A DNA stretch of 64,000 bases from CBDDKZ01 sp965230415 (lineage in GTDB: Bacteria; Bacteroidota; Bacteroidia; Cytophagales; JAAEPT01). Positions 33,443 through 42,208 of this stretch are shown piece by piece (within the stretch, counting starts at the first letter, position 1; each line of letters opens with the position of its first letter). Both the position numbers and the translations under genes were made by a program. The DNA lies in assembly GCA_965230415.1 (NCBI GenBank), contig CBDDKZ010000005.1, forward strand, positions 5,574,435-5,638,434, in the 5' to 3' direction. Under the pieces are notes generated by a model that saw only the letters and a program-made list of their open reading frames with translations, was not told the DNA's origin and did no database searches.

Positions 33443-33907
33443 ATGAAACGAACTTACGAAGAAGAAGCCAACAAACTCGCTCAGGCTATTGATATTGCTA
33501 TTGAAGCTTTTCAAAAATATCCTCCTAAAAATTTCCAGCAAGAACACGTAAATCAATTTGTTGACACTTATTTAGATTATAAAAATAAAACCTTAAACCC
33601 TGAACCCCAATTCAGAAAATTAGCTAGCCTAAAGTACAAAACACAAGATGTTTTCATTTTTTTCCAGGAAAGTTCAGGTGATGCAGTGGATTTCTTTTGG
33701 AAAGAACTCAAAAAAAACAACTTGCCTTTTCAAAGAGAAAACAAACTATTAAAAATTGTTTCTAAAAAGAAAATAAAAAATGATGCAGAATATGACTATG
33801 TGATAGACACAATAGTTCCATTTGAACAAGAAGGGATAATAACCAAAGAAGATGTTAATACTCTTAATCAATTAATATCTGATTTCGAAAATAAAGGCAA
33901 AAAGTAA
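33443..33907 (+). CDS. Hypothetical cytoplasmic protein, candidate immunity for the LysM Rhs tip
   Basis: 154 residues, charged and soluble, no signal peptide (M-K-R-T-Y-E-E-E-A-N-K-L-A-Q-A-I-D-I-A start, helical). It follows XRE by 33 bp and ends tail-to-tail 23 bp from the toxin tip. No other gene lies between the tip and XRE, so it is the best immunity candidate. The convergent orientation is unlike all other pairs here; alternatively it is a cargo gene like 52942 and the tip has lost its immunity gene. Confidence 0.5.
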   Translation: MKRTYEEEANKLAQAIDIAIEAFQKYPPKNFQQEHVNQFVDTYLDYKNKTLNPEPQFRKLASLKYKTQDVFIFFQESSGDAVDFFWKELKKNNLPFQRENKLLKIVSKKKIKNDAEYDYVIDTIVPFEQEGIITKEDVNTLNQLISDFENKGKK

Positions 33908-33930
33908 TTCACTCTTTGCCTTTTCATTTT

Positions 33931-35412
33931 TTAATGCCTTAATAATCTCTTAGCGGCATCTAAATATTTCTGTATATTATCATTTCTAGGACTTATACCA
34001 TTTCTATCATTTCCTGATATCCCCATTTTCCTGTACATTTCTATTTGTAGTTGTTCACTCCCCCTAATTGCATGATAAGATGGATCAGCAATTCGAGTAC
34101 CATAACCTCCTGGCAGTGTTGCTGGTAATGAAGTAGATAATGTTGCTGTACCAAAACCTTGCCCAGTCATATGGTGGTTATAGTCACGTCTTGTAACTAC
34201 TTGTTGAGGAGTTGCCGCATAGCCACTTGATCGCCCCACATACACCTCTCCGGTCGTAGCATTAGTTTTGGTATAAGTTACATACCAAAATGGATTAGAA
34301 GTTTCTGTAGTTGTAGTAACAGGAGTTGTAACCGGAACTGAAACAGGCACTGTCATTGTAGAAGCTGGCGCAAATACGTCATACAAGAAAAAACCTGTAA
34401 TAGCAAGTCCTCCAATAATCTCTCCCGCAGGTATGGGGCCATCAGCTATACTTGCACCTGCTGCAAAGGTTAGTACCGGAGCATAAGATCGTTGAATTAC
34501 CTGCTCTTGGTACTGTGTCTCATAAGTAGTCTCGTAAGTAGTACTTGAAGTTTTTGTATAAGTTTGCTCAAAACTAGAGGGAATGTCTGTATTAGCTATA
34601 ATATTCTGTCCAACTTGAAGATTTGTTGGGTCAACACCAGGATTAAGATCTTCAAGGGTACCATGATCTAAACCCCACTCATTTTCTAAATCCCAAAAAG
34701 TATCTCCTCCCTCAATATCATAAGTTCCATCCGGACAATCCGGACAATCACCGTCAATATCATTAAGAAAAACAGGATTATTCCTAAAAGTTGCATATGG
34801 GCTCTCCCAATCTACTTTAATAGGGTCCACATTCCACCTTCTACCAAGTCGGCTATCATACTGCCAATACATGGCGGTATAGCTGTTTCCTTGCCCAGCG
34901 ATTTCATCATCTTTTTCTTTTCCATTGTACCCATATCGATATCCCGCCAAATCTGCATTATCAGCTCTCGGCATCACCATGCCAAATGGGTAGTACTCAT
35001 TGGCACTCAACACATCGGCTGTAAAATTGGTATTACCTGTATTTGGCAAGCTGGTTCCACTCAGTACCACACTTACGTTTCCTAAGTGGTCTGATAGCTC
35101 GTACTGCCTGGTGCCGTAATCCAATGCGACAACCGGATCGTTATCTTCGGCGCCATCGCTGAGATCTACAATGGTGGTATTCAAGCCCAAACGTGAGGAG
35201 CCATAGATCGCATGCTCTACCAACTGTAGTGTATCGTCTGTTCCTCTATGTTCTTTGTATATGCCCATGGCAACCCTGCCCGCTACGCTTCCTGGCACCT
35301 TGCTAAAAATGTCCACCGGACATTTTCTTAACGCGCGGTCCTCACTTGCACTCTTAATATAATGACTTATTGTGGTATCTGCACTATTGGCAATCCTATT
35401 CATCAACTTCAA
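33931..35412 (-). CDS. Rhs C-terminal fragment with LysM and putative GIY-YIG-like tip
   Basis: 493 residues; 5' part lost at the IS1-like transposase. Residues 1-150 are Rhs repeat/core sequence (Y-E-L-S-D-H-L-G-N-V, E-Y-Y-P-F-G-M), then Y-R-Y-G-Y-N-G-K-E-K-D, R-L-G-R-R-W-N-V-D-P. A LysM domain (about 225-275: I-E-G-G-D-T-F-W-D-L ... L-N-P-G-V) is followed by a Thr-rich hydrophobic stretch. The C-terminal 115 residues (Y-V-T-Y-T-K-T ... E-V-Y-V-G-R-S-S-G) loosely recall a GIY-YIG nuclease. The TTG at 35412 is nominal; the true start was upstream in the missing part. Confidence 0.65.
   Translation of the reverse strand: MKLMNRIANSADTTISHYIKSASEDRALRKCPVDIFSKVPGSVAGRVAMGIYKEHRGTDDTLQLVEHAIYGSSRLGLNTTIVDLSDGAEDNDPVVALDYGTRQYELSDHLGNVSVVLSGTSLPNTGNTNFTADVLSANEYYPFGMVMPRADNADLAGYRYGYNGKEKDDEIAGQGNSYTAMYWQYDSRLGRRWNVDPIKVDWESPYATFRNNPVFLNDIDGDCPDCPDGTYDIEGGDTFWDLENEWGLDHGTLEDLNPGVDPTNLQVGQNIIANTDIPSSFEQTYTKTSSTTYETTYETQYQEQVIQRSYAPVLTFAAGASIADGPIPAGEIIGGLAITGFFLYDVFAPASTMTVPVSVPVTTPVTTTTETSNPFWYVTYTKTNATTGEVYVGRSSGYAATPQQVVTRRDYNHHMTGQGFGTATLSTSLPATLPGGYGTRIADPSYHAIRGSEQLQIEMYRKMGISGNDRNGISPRNDNIQKYLDAAKRLLRH
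34988..34998 (-). other. Uninterrupted GAGTACTACCC core in rhs (candidate empty attachment site)
   Basis: Here the core is flanked on both sides by normal Rhs codons (D-V-L-S-A-N before, F-G-M-V-M-P after), so this is what a type I target looks like before integration. The second such copy is at 41099-41109. Confidence 0.5.
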
Positions 35413-36095
35413 ATACCCAAAACTGTTAATTCATAATCACTTCCCCAAACAACAATTCTAACGCAACTACTTAACATGCTCAAGCTCTTTGAATAACAAA
35501 TTGTCTTTCGTGATAAACGCTTTAATCTGGTACGCAGTGTTAGATGAAAGCGCTCAAGGTGGTTAATTCTGTACTTTTGTGTATCATGAACCTGCTTTGG
35601 TACCAGAGAGAAATAAGCGCTCCAACGATCTGTATATATTTTACGCGCTTCTGAAAGTAATAAGGTATCAATTATGGTTTTGGCATTGCCTTTGTTTCGC
35701 TTACCAATTTTGAAAGCTACTATTCTTTTCGTTTCACGGCAAAAGGCTGAAATGAGCCAAAAGTCTCTTTTCTTGGAGCCTATGTAAGTACGCATCTCGT
35801 CTACTTCGTAGCTTTTTCCTTTTAATATCATGGGTTGAGGGATGTTTTTGGCTATTTTAAGAATTCGGTTTTGAACTGTTGTCGTGGAAATAGCTAATAT
35901 TCTCGATATTCCACGAATGCCCACACCTTCACAAACATATCTTACCACTCTGCTATTTATGCCTATTTGACAAGCTTTATTCTTATACGCTGATTGCTGA
36001 TGTTTGGCACAAGATTTACAAAACAATTTCTGTCTCCCGTTTTGAATACCCTTTTTTATACAAGTTGCACCACAATACCTACATGTAAAATTCAT
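35409..36095 (-). CDS. IS1-family transposase (copy 1)
   Basis: 228 residues. The N-terminal InsA-like zinc finger (C-R-Y-C ... C-K-S-C) and HTH are joined in one frame to the InsB-like DDE part (Y-E-V-D-E-M-R-T-Y, I-Y-T-D-R-W, H-L-E-R-F-H). The gene runs head-on into the truncated rhs fragment: its stop overlaps the TTG at 35412. No terminal repeat is seen on that side, so the IS copy has lost its left end or rhs was deleted up to it. Confidence 0.85.
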   Translation of the reverse strand: MNFTCRYCGATCIKKGIQNGRQKLFCKSCAKHQQSAYKNKACQIGINSRVVRYVCEGVGIRGISRILAISTTTVQNRILKIAKNIPQPMILKGKSYEVDEMRTYIGSKKRDFWLISAFCRETKRIVAFKIGKRNKGNAKTIIDTLLLSEARKIYTDRWSAYFSLVPKQVHDTQKYRINHLERFHLTLRTRLKRLSRKTICYSKSLSMLSSCVRIVVWGSDYELTVLGI

Positions 36096-36097
36096 CA

Positions 36098-36274
36098 GGT
36101 GATTTTTTGATACACTTATACGTAACAGACCTCATTTTTATGCTTTTTAAGATACTTTTTTGTGTTTCTTTGTCCCTACACAGCCTGCATTCTTTTGTTT
36201 ACTCCTAGTCAAACACCACTCTATTCCTCAAAATCGAACTTTTTTATGCCCAGGTGATTTTTTGATACACTACC
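36098..36274. repeat. IS1-type element right end with doubled terminal repeat
   Basis: GGTGATTTTTTGATACACT occurs at 36098-36116, just before the transposase start, and again at 36253-36274 as the outer end (GATACACTACC). The 130 bp between are noncoding. Fragments of this end recur alone at 20325, 42364, 45088, 45144 and 45453. Confidence 0.65.
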
Positions 36275-36422
36275 ATGATAGTTCGAGATTACAAATCATC
36301 GAACAGCATAACTGGAAGAGCAGGTTATAATTCGTAACACCCTAATATTGAATTCAACTCCTGCTCACAAAAAAGATTAATCACACTCTTCTCAATCGAA
36401 GATCTAACATCATCTGATCATC
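36275..36422. repeat. Hairpin repeat with compensated stem and a short coding remnant
   Basis: GTTCGAGATT-ACA-AATC-A-TCGAAC (36281-36304) is the same hairpin as at 649-672, but the inner stem is changed on both sides (GATT/AATC instead of CATT/AATG). On the minus strand, a short open stretch (about 36332-36420) ending E-L-N-S-I-L-G-C-Y-E-L looks like a gene tail cut by the IS3 insertion. Its identity is unknown. Confidence 0.5.
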
Positions 36423-36474
36423 CCCCAAAAATTAGGACAGTAAGTTAAACTTTAAAATGATTAAATTTACTGTT

Positions 36475-36753
36475 ATGGCAAGTAGAAGAAAATTCACCTC
36501 AAAATTTAAAACCAAAGTTGTATTGGAATGCATAAAAGAGCAATCAACAGTGGCCCAATTGGCTCAAAAATATGATTTACATCCCACGCAAATCAATACA
36601 TGGAAACGTGAGTTCCTTTCAAATGCGGAACAAGTATTTGACTCGGGAAATACATCTGGTAAAAGCCAAGAAGAAACCGAAAAGGATCAACTCCTCAAGA
36701 CTATAGGTCAATTGAAAGTTGAAAATGATTTTTTAAAGAACGCCTTGCGGTAA
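36475..36753 (+). CDS. IS3-family OrfA (HTH component)
   Basis: 92 residues from ATG 36475 (an ATG at 36457 adds six residues). HTH_Tnp_1 domain: R-K-F-T-S-K-F-K-T-K-V-V-L-E-C-I-K, then L-A-Q-K-Y-D-L-H-P-T-Q-I-N-T-W-K-R-E-F, and a leucine-rich tail. The zero-frame codons GAT-TTT-TTA near its end form the slippery heptamer T-TTT-TTA (36729-36735). A -1 shift there enters the OrfB frame (K-E-R-L-A-V-K-P-L-K-E-R-R-M) to make the OrfAB transposase. Confidence 0.88.
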   Translation: MASRRKFTSKFKTKVVLECIKEQSTVAQLAQKYDLHPTQINTWKREFLSNAEQVFDSGNTSGKSQEETEKDQLLKTIGQLKVENDFLKNALR

Positions 36754-36773
36754 AGCCTCTCAAGGAAAGACGA

Positions 36774-37658
36774 ATGGTGATAAGCAAGGATCACCCTCAA
36801 CTAAGTATAGTGAAACAATGTGAGTTATTACAGGTTCATCGCTCAGGTATTTATTATCAACCGCGAGAAGAATCACCTTTAAACCTAGAGTTAATGCGTT
36901 TAATTGACCAACACTATCTGGATCATCCCGAAAAAGGTGCACCAAGAATGTATACCTGGCTGACACGTGACAAGGGGTATGAAGTTAGTCGCAACCGAAT
37001 AGACCGATTGTATTATCGAATTATGGGCTTACGAGCTATTTTACCAGGTAAACACACCTCCAAGAGGCATAAAAACCATAAAGTTTACCCTTATTTACTT
37101 CGGGGGCTTCAGGTAGATCGCTCTAATCAGGTGTGGGCTACTGATATCACATATATTCCTATGAAAAAAGGCTTCATGTACCTTTGTGCCGTCATAGATC
37201 TACACAGCCGGTTTGTAGTGAATTGGTCAGTATCTAATACCATGGATGCGGAATGGTGTAAAGAAACGATTGAAACGGCGATCATGATGCATGGAAAGCC
37301 TGAAATAATAAACACTGATCAGGGATGTCAATTTACTTCTGAGGTATTCAGCACGTTTATTTTGGAAAAAGGCATCCAATTAAGCATGGATGGCAAAGGT
37401 AGAGCTACCGATAACGCATTCATAGAGCGATTATGGCGTAGCGTAAAGTATGAAAAAGTATACATCAACCCACCTAAAGATGGTGCTCATCTCTATCGGT
37501 TGTTGAATGAGTATTTTGATTACTACAATTATGAAAGAAGGCATCAATCAATTGGCGATAACCGGCCAACTGATTTGTTTGTTTCCAACATCTCAACACC
37601 AGCCGAAATAAATCACAAAATTCCGGGTATTGATATGTTGAAAACCCTGCTAATTTAA
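36774..37658 (+). CDS. IS3-family OrfB (DDE transposase)
   Basis: 294 residues. HTH_21 at about 45-100 and rve integrase core: Asp in W-A-T-D-I-T-Y, Asp in I-I-N-T-D-Q-G-C-Q-F, Glu in D-N-A-F-I-E-R-L-W-R-S-V-K-Y-E. The Y-F-D-Y-Y-N-Y-E-R-R-H-Q-S end is typical of the IS150/IS407 side of the family. It is likely made mainly as a frameshift fusion with OrfA. Confidence 0.92.
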   Translation: MVISKDHPQLSIVKQCELLQVHRSGIYYQPREESPLNLELMRLIDQHYLDHPEKGAPRMYTWLTRDKGYEVSRNRIDRLYYRIMGLRAILPGKHTSKRHKNHKVYPYLLRGLQVDRSNQVWATDITYIPMKKGFMYLCAVIDLHSRFVVNWSVSNTMDAEWCKETIETAIMMHGKPEIINTDQGCQFTSEVFSTFILEKGIQLSMDGKGRATDNAFIERLWRSVKYEKVYINPPKDGAHLYRLLNEYFDYYNYERRHQSIGDNRPTDLFVSNISTPAEINHKIPGIDMLKTLLI

Positions 37659-37684
37659 TATCTTAATTAATAATATAATCTGTC

Positions 37685-38077
37685 CTAATAATTGGGGTAA
37701 CTACAATCATTCATTTCAGCAGAATACCCATCTAACATTGTCCAATCATCAAAAGAATTATCTTTTTCAATAAATATTCTATGAATAACTCCAGAATGCA
37801 CATTAAAATCTATAAAAATTGAGTCTCTATTCAAAAGTACATGACTTCCATGCAACGGATAATCCTTAAATTTCTCAACTATAATTTTATTTTTTTTCTT
37901 AGGCTCCGTCCTCATTTCATCTAAAACGCTTACCCTTATGGAATCAACAACACATGATAAATCAACATCAATAACGTTAGAGTTACTTTCATTTACTTCA
38001 TATTTTACAGTTGCTCCGCAGCTACAAAGCAAAATGATACACCCAATAGCATTCAATCTATTTAGGAGTAAATTCAT
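37685..38077 (-). CDS. Lipoprotein, candidate second immunity gene, 3' end clipped by IS3
   Basis: From ATG 38077 the protein starts M-N-L-L-L-N-R-L-N-A-I-G-C-I-I-L-L-C-S-C-G, a lipoprotein signal (L-C-S-C). The final residues (P-N-Y) and the stop are supplied by the IS3 terminal repeat. It overlaps the end of the preceding lipoprotein gene by 20 bp, so both form one operon downstream of the split Rhs tip. Probably an immunity or immunity-associated gene; family not recognised. Confidence 0.55.
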   Translation of the reverse strand: MNLLLNRLNAIGCIILLCSCGATVKYEVNESNSNVIDVDLSCVVDSIRVSVLDEMRTEPKKKNKIIVEKFKDYPLHGSHVLLNRDSIFIDFNVHSGVIHRIFIEKDNSFDDWTMLDGYSAEMNDCSYPNY

Positions 38078-38834
38078 ACAGTTCATCACCTTGATCATTC
38101 TTGCCCAAAGAAGGTATACACCCCCACATCTTTTCATAAATTCGTTCCACTTCCCCTGCTTTCAATACGACCATTTCATCCCACTTACGATCTCCTGCAT
38201 GATTAATATTACATACTAAAATTTCATCTTTACTCTTCTTAGGATGTAAATGTGATAATTTAAATGTCAAAGTATCTTTTAGTTGATATTTATTCAAATA
38301 ATATAAAGAATCGTCTTTATAATAATCTCTTCCATCCCAAGCATACTGATCATCAGATTTTTTTATTGAAAATGTAATACTCCAATTTTTACAATCTAAC
38401 TTATATGATTCTATTATTTTATTACTAAAAGTTCCATACCCAACCTTTCCTTTCCATTCGTTGATTTTTAAAATATATCCCTCAGGTAAATCATTTTTAT
38501 ACCAAGACATTCTGGTTATTCTATCATTGTTAACCACACAATATATAGTATCATTAATGATGGAATCAACTCTTTCTGAAGGGAAATAAGTCGCTGATTG
38601 TAACTCAAGGCTTTCATTGTAAAATAACAAGTGAGGGCTATACCGCTCTGTGTTTTTCGAAATATTATACATTAATATCAAGTCGTTCCCATTTGAAACA
38701 ATTTGTTGAGAATTCACAAAGATATCACGTGTTAGCTTCGATCCTTCTGGAATAATCTCATATACATTTTTATCTTCAGAATGATGACAAGAAGAAAGAA
38801 ACATCACAATAGACGTAATTAATAACACTCTCAT
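38058..38834 (-). CDS. Lipoprotein, candidate immunity gene for the Ntox44-like tip
   Basis: 258 residues starting M-R-V-L-L-I-T-S-I-V-M-F-L-S-S-C, a clear lipobox. The rest is a mixed alpha/beta domain without recognised motifs. It starts 35 bp after the toxin stop at 38869 in the same orientation, the usual place of an immunity gene. An envelope location would fit a toxin acting on the periplasm, but the Ntox44 target is not known to me. Confidence 0.6.
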   Translation of the reverse strand: MRVLLITSIVMFLSSCHHSEDKNVYEIIPEGSKLTRDIFVNSQQIVSNGNDLILMYNISKNTERYSPHLLFYNESLELQSATYFPSERVDSIINDTIYCVVNNDRITRMSWYKNDLPEGYILKINEWKGKVGYGTFSNKIIESYKLDCKNWSITFSIKKSDDQYAWDGRDYYKDDSLYYLNKYQLKDTLTFKLSHLHPKKSKDEILVCNINHAGDRKWDEMVVLKAGEVERIYEKMWGCIPSLGKNDQGDELYEFTPK

Positions 38835-39165
38835 TTACTAAAAATTATTTCAAATAAAATATCTAGTCCTATTTCGGCACTAATATAGGCGGTTGAACCG
38901 TTGCGTCTCCAGGAGTTATTTCTGAATCACTACTAGAATATACTTTGATATAATGAATCGTTTTAGGTATTGTAATAATATCATAAGATATTTTAATATT
39001 TCTTAAATGTCCACTTCCCGGCAATCTACTTTGATCATATTTTTGAAACATTTGATTACCAACTCGCCATCCAAGTTTCTGACCATACTGTGTACTCGTA
39101 GATTCAGTTGAAAGTTTACCTTCCTGATATGATTGTAAAGCATCAAAACCCAACCTCCCTGTATG

Positions 39166-40406
39166 TGTATTAGTTAAGACTTAATCTGACATTTTAATTA
39201 AATTGTATAATATTAAAACAGATTAAGTGATGACAAGTGAAGACAAAATCATCAAGACCAAATTAGGATTATTAGAGCTTAGTAAACAACTAGGAAGTGT
39301 TTCACAGGCGTGTAAAGTGATGGGCTATAGTCGAGATTCATTTTACAGATTCAAACAACTCTACGAGCAAGGTGGAGAACTAGCACTTCAAGAAATTAGT
39401 CGTAAGAAACCAGTTTTAAAGAACAGAGTTAGTGAGGAGGTGGAAAAGGCAGTAGTTGCAATAGCTATAGAGTTCCCTGCTTTTGGTCAACAACGTTCAA
39501 GTAATGAACTAAAAAAGCGAGGTATATTCATATCACCTGGAGGGGTAAGATCAGTATGGCTACGTCATGATTTAGAGACGCTAAAAAAGCGATTAAAGGC
39601 ATTAGAAGCTAAAGCTGCTCAAGAGGATCTTATTTTAACAGAAGCTCAGTTACAAGCTTTAGAAAAAGCAAAGGAAGAAAAGCAAGCTCATGGAGAAATA
39701 GAGACTCATCACCCATGTTATCTGGGTTCTCAAGACACTTATTATGTGGGAACAGTAAAAGGAATTGGGAGAATATACGCTCAAACATTTATAGATACCT
39801 ACTGTAAAGTGGCCTTTGTAAAACTTTATGATCGTAAGAATGCAATCGTTGCAGCTGATTTACTTAACGATAGGGTTTTACCGTTTTATGAACAACATGA
39901 GCTAAAGCTATTAAGGGTATTGACAGATCGAGGTACTGAGTATTGCGGAAAAAGAGAACATCATGAATACCAACTTTACTTAACCATAGAGGATATTGCA
40001 CATACAAAAACCAAAGCAAAAAGCCCTCAAACAAATGGTATTTGTGAACGTTTTCATAGAACTATGCAAGAAGAGTTTTTTTGGGTAGCTTTTCGCAAGA
40101 AAATTTATGAATCGATAGATCAGTTACAGACAGATTTGGATCAATGGATAGATTACTATAATAACCAACGAACTCATAGCGGAAAGTTCTGTTTTGGTAA
40201 AACTCCAATACAAACTTTTAAGGATAGTATTCGAATAGCAAGAGAGAAGTTGATCAATCAAGAGCAATTAATTTTTTCTGACCAATCCTCCCTCAATAAA
40301 AAAAGGGAGGTTGATCAGGAAAAATCGTTAAATTTAACCAATAATATGGGGCATCAACAAGATGTCCGATAACTCTCATATGTCAGATCAAGTAGTGGCT
40401 ATTACA
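39166..40406 (+). mobile_element. IS481-family insertion sequence, copy 2 (1,241 bp, 7-bp target duplication)
   Basis: Starts TGTATTAG and ends CTATTACA. The flanking 7-mers CTGTATG (39159-39165) and CTGTATG (40407-40413) are identical. Same size as copy 1, opposite orientation. Its insertion into the toxin domain codons is a clean recent event, since the interrupted frame is otherwise intact. Confidence 0.92.
39227..40372 (+). CDS. IS481-family transposase (copy 2)
   Basis: 381 residues, same protein as 25252-26397. DDE residues lie in T-F-I-D-T-Y, L-T-D-R-G-T-E-Y and I-C-E-R-F-H. No inactivating change seen. With copy 1 inverted 13 kb away, the pair could mediate inversion of the intervening DNA. 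Confidence 0.93.
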   Translation: MMTSEDKIIKTKLGLLELSKQLGSVSQACKVMGYSRDSFYRFKQLYEQGGELALQEISRKKPVLKNRVSEEVEKAVVAIAIEFPAFGQQRSSNELKKRGIFISPGGVRSVWLRHDLETLKKRLKALEAKAAQEDLILTEAQLQALEKAKEEKQAHGEIETHHPCYLGSQDTYYVGTVKGIGRIYAQTFIDTYCKVAFVKLYDRKNAIVAADLLNDRVLPFYEQHELKLLRVLTDRGTEYCGKREHHEYQLYLTIEDIAHTKTKAKSPQTNGICERFHRTMQEEFFWVAFRKKIYESIDQLQTDLDQWIDYYNNQRTHSGKFCFGKTPIQTFKDSIRIAREKLINQEQLIFSDQSSLNKKREVDQEKSLNLTNNMGHQQDVR

Positions 40407-41098
40407 CTGTATGCCAACCTTGTCCAGACCGACCTGAAACAAATCCAGCCCCAAAATTCCCAACATCTCTAGCTGATCCAAAAATTGGTTTTCCATCTTT
40501 TTCTCCCAAAATTGGCATCCCTCGATAATATTCTTCTGGTGTTGTATAAATCACCTTATCAGTGCCATTAGTTCTCTTAAAATCATAAGGTTCTCCTCCT
40601 TTAGCATTTGCCATGTAATAGGGAACTGAAGGATTATCTTTAATTATATCATTATTAATAAAATCATTCCCACTCTGGTCTTTTGGATCGATAGTCCCCA
40701 TCCATGTTCCCTCCTCAGAATTATAAAAAGATTCTGGTGTTGCTGAATAACCAATTAAATCGCCATTTTTCGTATAAATCCCATTGTTTCCATCATCTTT
40801 ATTACCATCCTTTACTTTATACTTACCATCTTTAGTTTTATCTACTATTGTCGATTCACCTGTCCGATCAGTAAGTCCAATTGGATTATTATCCATCGAA
40901 CAATAAGGGCTCTGCCATGGAAACTCCTTGCCTTTAGGATCTTCCGTTAGCCAGCGCCCTAGCCTAACATCAAGTTGTCGTTCTAAAGTAGTATAATGAT
41001 TACCATTTCCCTTCACTTCTTCATCCTTCTCCATACCATTAAAACCATAACGGTAACTTTCCGAACTAAAGCTTCTATTCGGCATGATCATGCCAAAT

Positions 41099-41109
41099 GG
41101 GTAGTACTC
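41099..41109 (-). other. Uninterrupted GAGTACTACCC core in second rhs fragment
   Basis: As at 34988-34998, the core is flanked by normal Rhs codons on both sides (A-N before, F-G-M-I-M-P after). It is an apparently empty type I target. Confidence 0.5.
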
Positions 41110-41519
41110 ATTGGCGCTCAACACATCGGCTGTAAAATTGGTATTACCTGTATTTGGCAACCTGGTTCCACTCAGTACCACACTTACGTTTCCTAAGTGG
41201 TCTGATAGCTCGTACTGCCTGGTGCCGTAATCCAGTGCGACAACCGGATCGTTATCTTCAGCGCCGTCGCTGAGATCTACAATGGTGGTATTCAAGCCCA
41301 AACGTGAGGAGCCATAGATCGCATGCTCTACCAACTTTAGTGTATCGTCTGTTCCTCTATGTTCTTTGTATATGCCCATGACAACCCTGCCCGCTACGCT
41401 TCCTGGCACCTTGCTAAAAATGTCCACCGGACATTTTCTTAACGCGCGGTCCTCACTTGCACTCTTAATATAATGACTTATTGTGGCATCTGCACTATTG
41501 GCAATCCTATTCATCAACT

Positions 41520-42206
41520 TCAAATACCCAAAACTGTTAATTCATAATCACTTCCCCAAACAACAATTCTAACGCAACTACTTAACATGCTCAAGCTCTT
41601 TGAATAACAAATTGTCTTTCGTGATAAACGCTTTAATCTGGTACGCAGTGTTAGATGAAAACGCTCAATGTGGTTAATTCTGTACTTTTGTGTGTTATGA
41701 ACCTGCGTTGGTATTAGTGAGAAGTATGCCCTCCAACGGTCTGTATATATTTTACGCGCTTCTGAAAGTAATAAGGTATCAATTATCGTTTTGGTGTTGC
41801 CCTTATTTCGCTTACCAATTTTGAAAGCTACTATTCTTTTCGTTTCACGGCAAAAGACTGAAATGAGCCAAAAGTCTCTTTTCTTGGAGCCTATGTAAGT
41901 ACGCATCTCGTCTACTTCGTAGCTTTTTTCTTTTAATATCATGGGTTGAGGGATGTTTTTGGCTATTTTGAGAATTCGGTTTTGAACTGTTGTCGTGGAA
42001 ATAGCTAATATTCTCGATATTCCACGAATGCCCACACCTTCACAAACATATCTTACCACTCTGCTATTTATGCCTATTTGACAAGCTTTATTCTTATACG
42101 CTGATTGCTGATGTTTGGCACGAGATTTACAAAACAATTTCTGTCTCCCGTTTTGAATACCCTTTTTTATACAAGTTGCACCACAATACCTACATGTAAA
42201 ATTCAT
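41520..42206 (-). CDS. IS1-family transposase (copy 2)
   Basis: 228 residues, near-identical to 35409-36095. One zinc-finger Cys is changed (C-K-S-R-A-K-H instead of C-K-S-C-A-K-H), which may impair DNA binding. It joins the truncated rhs at the same nucleotide as copy 1, so the IS1/rhs junction was made once and the joined block was then duplicated. Confidence 0.82.
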   Translation of the reverse strand: MNFTCRYCGATCIKKGIQNGRQKLFCKSRAKHQQSAYKNKACQIGINSRVVRYVCEGVGIRGISRILAISTTTVQNRILKIAKNIPQPMILKEKSYEVDEMRTYIGSKKRDFWLISVFCRETKRIVAFKIGKRNKGNTKTIIDTLLLSEARKIYTDRWRAYFSLIPTQVHNTQKYRINHIERFHLTLRTRLKRLSRKTICYSKSLSMLSSCVRIVVWGSDYELTVLGI

Positions 42207-42208
42207 CA

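Larger units (their letters stand above)
22292..34960 (-). mobile_element. Type II integrative element D (approximate limits)
   Basis: Same gene order as type I: LysM tip, XRE, small gene, primase, repeat zone, recombinase pair, variable slot, noncoding block, rhs junction. All proteins are strongly diverged, the primase is larger and the SymE position holds an unrelated coiled-coil protein. The limits are taken where the rhs core sequences S-Y-R-Y-G-F (22270-22290) and G-Y-R-Y-G-Y (about 34945) begin. They are approximate. Confidence 0.45.
36423..37697 (+). mobile_element. IS3-family insertion sequence
   Basis: Ends share CCCCAA-(2 nt)-ATTAGGACAG as inverted repeats (left 36423, right ending 37697 as CTGTCCTAATAATTGGGG). 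The element holds overlapping-frame OrfA and OrfB. I could not find a convincing target-site duplication, so the flanks may have been rearranged. Its right end has clipped the 3' end of the lipoprotein gene at 37685. Confidence 0.8.
38869..41523 (-). pseudogene. Rhs fragment with Ntox44-like tip, split by IS481
   Basis: The two pieces (41523-40402 and 39153-38869) are one frame once the IS481 at 39166-40406 and one CTGTATG repeat are removed: G-Q-G-W-H-T joins G-R-L-G-F-D-A-L-Q-S-Y. The joined protein has Rhs core with E-Y-Y-P-F-G-M and Y-R-Y-G-F-N-G-M-E-K-D. Its C-terminal domain (A-R-D-V-G-N-F-G-A-G-F-V-S-G, then L-G-F-D-A-L-Q-S-Y-Q-E-G) resembles polymorphic toxin type 44. The 5' part of rhs is missing at the IS1 transposase, exactly as at 35412, so it is doubly dead. 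Confidence 0.8.

Noticed and set aside
35215..35235. GTAGTGTATC resembling an IS1 terminal repeat inside rhs
   Set aside because: It is ordinary Rhs coding DNA (D-T-L-Q-L codons on the minus strand) with only ten matching bases and no continuation into the repeat.
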